Shown piece after piece: positions 59,947 to 64,000 of a DNA stretch of 64,000 bases (positions within the stretch are counted from its first letter, which is position 1; every line of letters begins with the position of its first letter). Source of the DNA: Timema cristinae (lineage: Eukaryota; Arthropoda; Insecta; Phasmatodea; Timematidae); the NCBI GenBank assembly GCA_039000515.1, contig JBCFYV010000001.1, forward strand, positions 60,975,267 to 61,039,266, written 5' to 3'. A model generated the notes under the pieces. It was given only the letters and a program-made list of their open reading frames with translations, made no database searches and had not been told where the DNA came from. A program made the translations under genes and the position numbers.

Positions 59947-61850
59947 TTAGAAGCAAAAAAAACCACTTTTAACCACAACACCTTTTTGTCCCATACAATT
60001 GATAAAAAGAGGTTGCATCCTACCCAAACGGGAGAGGAAGAAAGAAAATAAGGGGGAGGGGTATCTAATAGGATCTTTGTCCAACAATTTGATGTTGCAT
60101 GTAAGAACGTTAGAACATCTGTGAGACCTAGGCTTCAAACTGCTTAGTAAGTTATGCATTTCCTCCCTCTTCTTCTCAAATTGACTAATGAATTGAAATG
60201 AACCCCTAAGAAGAAAATCCTTTACAATTACAGTGGTTTTAAACTTGTCATAAGGAAAATCAATTTTATTTTCACACAGAAAAATGCAAATTTTGGACAT
60301 AATCAATAATTCTCTACCAAGAATGACTTCAACACTTAAGTTGGGTGCTATCCAAAACCATGTTGGCCTCTAGAACCTGGCAATCTTAACAAACATTTTG
60401 ACTATGAATCGAATGTTTATAGTTCTCCCATCAGCGTTCTCACGTGTACTATTACAATTTACTCTTTGTTTAATCGTTGCTGTGCTCTCCAGTTATTAGA
60501 AGTAAGTTCTTCAAAATTAGGCTATGCATAGATCCTGTGTCCAATAAGGAAAGTGTGTCCTGTTTGACAACCTTTGCCCCTAACTCTAACAAGTTTGGAA
60601 CTTGTCCTCAAAATTTTGGCGATTTTTTACCTACCCATCAGAGTAATCAATTCCCCTTAAGATCAGCGCATTGTCAAATTAAGTGTAATGAAGATTTGCA
60701 GAGGAAGCAGCTTTTTTGTTCATTATATCCCCACTGTTTGTCTATACTTGTAGGGCTCCCATTGAGTATTTTATGCTCCTAGTTGCCTATCTTGATAGTG
60801 GGCAGCTATGGCTTGTTTGAGGTGAAAACAATCATGCCTGACACATGTTGTGGTAGGCCGGTCTATTTTTACTAATGAATTGCCACACTTCTATGTATGA
60901 CCTCTCATGGTGAATTGCCCTTTTTTTGTGACTCCTCCACAGAAAACACGCTTTCTCTGGGGATTTGAAGTTTTATTTCCAACCTAAGGTTTGAGACCTC
61001 CTCTGGAGAATATTTTTCATGGCACCAAATGAGAATCTGCAACGTAATGAAATAGTCAATGACTGATTCCCCGTGTTTTTGTTTGTCATTTCTGATCTGG
61101 TCCTCTAACACCCCAGCAGATTCTATGTGGAAAGAACTTGAGTTTAAACTGTTGATGAAATCACCCCACTCTGGCCAGTTATTGGTGTGAGTTCTTGGTT
61201 CCCTCAAACAATTTTGGTAGGCCGGTAAGAATCGCCCTGTCAGTTAGAACACAGGCGGTTTTTTGTTCCATCCATCTTTCCAGGAACTCCACTGGGTTAA
61301 AGTGCTCTTAGTATGTTTAAAATTCCACTTTCTTACTATGTTTAAAACCAATATGTCCATGCTATGGCAGTTTTAAACCTTGTCTTCCCCTTGGACTAAC
61401 GTTCGGCCTACCACCCTATTGGTCTCTAGGAACAGGTTCCCCATGTAACCTATTGATTTCTGAAACTGATATTGGTGGGTTTGACTATTACTAGTCACTG
61501 GAGGTTTAACCACTTCTTCTACCTTTGGAAAAACAAACGTTTGATAAGTGGAAATGGAGGATTCACTGTCCTTCTATGGCTCTGTTAGTTTACCTGGCAT
61601 ATTCTATAGTTGGGTGCATCTACCCTTGATCTTGTAAACCAATTCATTGCACTTGGTATCATCGGACTGTATTTAATCTTTGATGAAAGTGTCCTAATTT
61701 AACTTGAAATTTATTTATTTGAAAAAAGGAGGGATCTTTGGATTCAAAAACACAGTGAAAAATCTGGAGAAGTTTTCTTTCTATGATGGGTAGTTCTATG
61801 TCAAATGGCGGATACTTGCCTGGATCAACCAGGAATAACCGCTCCACCTT
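59947..61850 (-). pseudogene. Ty3/gypsy-type retrotransposon relic, minus strand: gag and protease
   Basis: Gag on the minus strand: NPVEFLERWMEQ at about 61290, WPEWGDFINSL, then LEDQIRNDKQKHGESVIDYF and EEVSNLRLEIKLQIPRES (60905-61207). The G-E-S-V-x-x-Y/F motif and L-x-x-x-I-P spacing are the retrotransposon gag capsid pattern. Further downstream, about 60300-60440, APNLSVEVILGRELL matches the C-terminal ILG region of retropepsins, followed by the open frame 59947-60306 (pre-RT linker). A zinc-knuckle position reads CVRHDCFH and is degraded. Stops and frame shifts throughout. No reverse transcriptase is left; the SINE and (ATT)n lie where it would be. Confidence 0.75.
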
Positions 61851-63149
61851 TTCTCTTTCCCATAATTTGGAACGCTATGGTCATATTCTCTCATTCGCCT
61901 CCAATGATTCAATATTAAATTATACAACATCAATTGTTTGTATAAAGACAGGTCAAGTCTTTCCTTTCCTTCAACACAATTTACTGTACTTGTGAAATTA
62001 GCGATAATAGTTATCCTACTAGGTTATGTCACATCACATAACACAAACCTGATCATACCCGGATCAACTCTGAAATTCCAGATTATTGCAGTAACTATTT
62101 AATTAACATAAAATTGTTCCCGTTTCAAGTGACTCGCTGATAAATTTTACTACCTAGCTGACAAATGAAGGTCGGTGAAGATATGATTTTCCTGATGAAG
62201 ATTACCGTGAGAACCATTCCTGGATGTTTGAGTATGATATTCACCGTAACTTTGTGTTCACACAAACAGATCCATCCACTCCTACTTCAATGTGGTTGAA
62301 TAGTGCATACTCCTGAACCCTGTTGTTGGACAGCTGTGTCATCTGAATGGTGAATAAACCCACCAGGATGTTGAAACGCTGCTGCCATGAAACTCTCCAA
62401 TGAGTCCCTTGACTTTCTTCAACTGTTTTTGCCTCTTTCGTGCCAGGGGTGCCTCCCCGATGGGCCCACCCTTGTTATGCATGTTTACCCCCAGGTCTGT
62501 GAACCTTGTCTTGGAGGGAGTTCTCCAAAACCATACCAATTACGTACACTGCTATATGATTAGTTTGCTTAGTTAATAACATATTGAATGTGACTGATTT
62601 AATATCATGATTGAGGTGCCATGAAAGAACCTCCTGGCTCTGAGATCCACTTTCAAGCCCATGATATTACACCCCTATCTCCAGTTAACATTCACTCGGG
62701 CAGTCCACGAACTGACCCTGGCTGCACCATGACTGACACTCAACAAGGGAGGAGTGGGTATAAGATTGTGACACCCAGTGTCACTATCAAATATAGCATG
62801 TTTAGTGTAAAGTTAATTAATGTAATCAATACAACAATGAAGACTAATTAAAAATAAAATGGATTAATTTTAATTCTTCCTGAATGTAAGATTATTTCAA
62901 AATTGTGTTTTAGAGCTGCACAAAAACTTAATTCAAAGAATACATTAATTCGATAAAGTTAATAAATATATATGTATATAATTTGTTCACTAAAGGTAGT
63001 TCATTAACCATGGTAGTTGATTCAATTTTATTTTTCTAATTCTTAAATCTCTAAAATGGTTTGAGAAAGCACAAGAAATAAATAATGTTATTTATATAAT
63101 ATCACATTAACTTTAAAATATGATTATTTAAAATAACTGTTATTTTCAC
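61851..63149. other. Sequence right of the gag relic, nothing firm
   Basis: Open frames at 62339-62539 (minus) and 62621-62851 (plus) are not recognised. Part of this could be the 5' leader or LTR of the minus-strand relic, but I found no paired LTR inside the window. Confidence 0.4.
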
Positions 63150-63276
63150 AATGCAATAAGATGTATAGCCTCTGTTCCACTAATTCAAAAATAAGAAGTT
63201 GTAAGGTTGTCAGTAACTGAATATGCGGTAAAGCCACCCTGTTTGGGGCAATGATGTAAAGATCGCATTCGGTGGT
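63150..63276 (-). CDS. Possible upstream exon of the host gene (tentative)
   Basis: Minus-strand open stretch with leucine-rich, non-repeat protein: it includes ECDLYIIAPNRVALPHIQLL and then ELVEQRLYILLH, in the same style as the helical exons A-D. A possible acceptor is ATTATTAAG before ACC, and a possible donor is GCATT|GTGAAA. With these ends the exon is 127 bp and finishes in phase 1, which does not join exon A (phase 0) directly. A missing exon or different borders would be needed. It could also be a chance open stretch. Confidence 0.3.
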
Positions 63277-64000
63277 CTTAATAATTGAAATTATTTGCAG
63301 CATTGCCTCCAAGTTGGGTGACATGTTTTAAACTTCTCCCACGGATTTATTAGGTGAATAATTTAAATTTAGTTAAAATATTAATTTAACTCTTAATAAT
63401 AATATATTTATGTCTCATACTCTGTTTATAAAAAGAATATTGTCTAATACCATACTCATTTCACACTATTTATATTATATTGAAAAGGAATAGTGATAGA
63501 TAAAATGTATTTCAACACTACCGCAACACACACACATTGCCCACATATTGCCCATACATTGACCGGATACAGCCAATTTGAAAGCTGAAAGACGAATCTG
63601 TCTTAGTTATATATTAAATCGAAATAAAATATGCTATTGATATCAGCCAGCATATTTTATCCGTTTGGAGTTTGTGAGATGAGAGATTTGATTATTGATC
63701 TAAAATATAATTCTTCAGTGATATAGGGGCATGTTCTCCATGCATGATGTTTGTGAGGAGAATTATATATAGGTAATATTATTTACGACCACCTTGGACA
63801 GTATTAATCCTTCTGGAAGTTTCTTTATGCAATGCTATTTAATTTCTTTCATTGAACAAATTTGTTTGTCAGTAGCAAGAGTGAGGTAACACAAAGTTGC
63901 AATGACTCAAATTGTATCTTCTAGAAGAAAGAGGAATTTATCATCATTTAGTAACCTATCTATGTTAAAAGTGGTCAATATAAACTAATTAGAAGAGGTG
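63277..64000. other. AT-rich right edge, nothing recognised
   Basis: No supported gene, RNA or repeat. Confidence 0.45.

Noticed and set aside
60477..60782. Plus-strand 101-codon ORF with several cysteines
   Set aside because: It lies antisense to the region between gag and protease of the minus-strand relic, and shows no domain.

Overview
This is a eukaryotic, animal-type window: AT-rich, no bacterial gene layout, split genes with GT-AG introns, tRNA-derived SINEs, LINE, hAT, pogo-like and Ty3/gypsy-type remnants, and a very large share of tandem repeats. An invertebrate with a large, repeat-rich genome fits best; I cannot name the species.

Host gene. One minus-strand gene spans most of the window. 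Six exons (39706-39911, 34425-34651, 31642-31769, 22328-22603, 3906-4032, 433-557) join with GT-AG splice sites and matching phases at all five junctions, giving 363 codons of partial protein. The first four exons encode a leucine-rich, probably helical region; the last two encode RCC1-type beta-propeller repeats. The protein continues past both ends of what I can assemble. A further exon at 63150-63276 is possible but its phase does not fit directly.

Repeats, left to right: SINE heads and a LINE tail (about 1.0-1.5 kb); LINE piece (4.6-5.3 kb); 52-bp array (5.46-10.43 kb); integrase remnant (11.4 kb); 63-bp array (12.76-14.08 kb); hAT relic (15.35-17.04 kb); unidentified ORF pair (17.9-18.6 kb); small hAT derivative (19.1-19.95 kb); 37-bp array grown inside a LINE (23.1-26.8 kb); old inverted and direct repeats (27.6-30.5 kb); pogo-like tail with a 46-bp array (30.7-31.4 kb); SINE with target duplication (31.9 kb); 43-bp array touching a splice donor (32.8-34.4 kb); hAT relic with a nested palindromic TTAA MITE (35.2-37.6 kb); Ty3/gypsy-type relic with a 62-bp array inside gag (40.6-43.1 kb); a 15.5-kb array of 42-bp units (43.2-58.7 kb); a SINE with a 450-bp (ATT)n tail (59.2-59.9 kb); and a minus-strand gag-protease relic (59.9-61.9 kb).

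Main theme. All eight minisatellites lie in introns of, or directly beside, the single host gene. At least three grew from transposon coding sequence (LINE, gag, pogo-like), and one grew up to the exact edge of an exon while copying a 5' splice-site motif. The long minus-strand ORFs inside the arrays follow from the repeat unit and are not supported as genes. Base-level indels concentrate in array interiors, so unit counts there may partly reflect assembly error.
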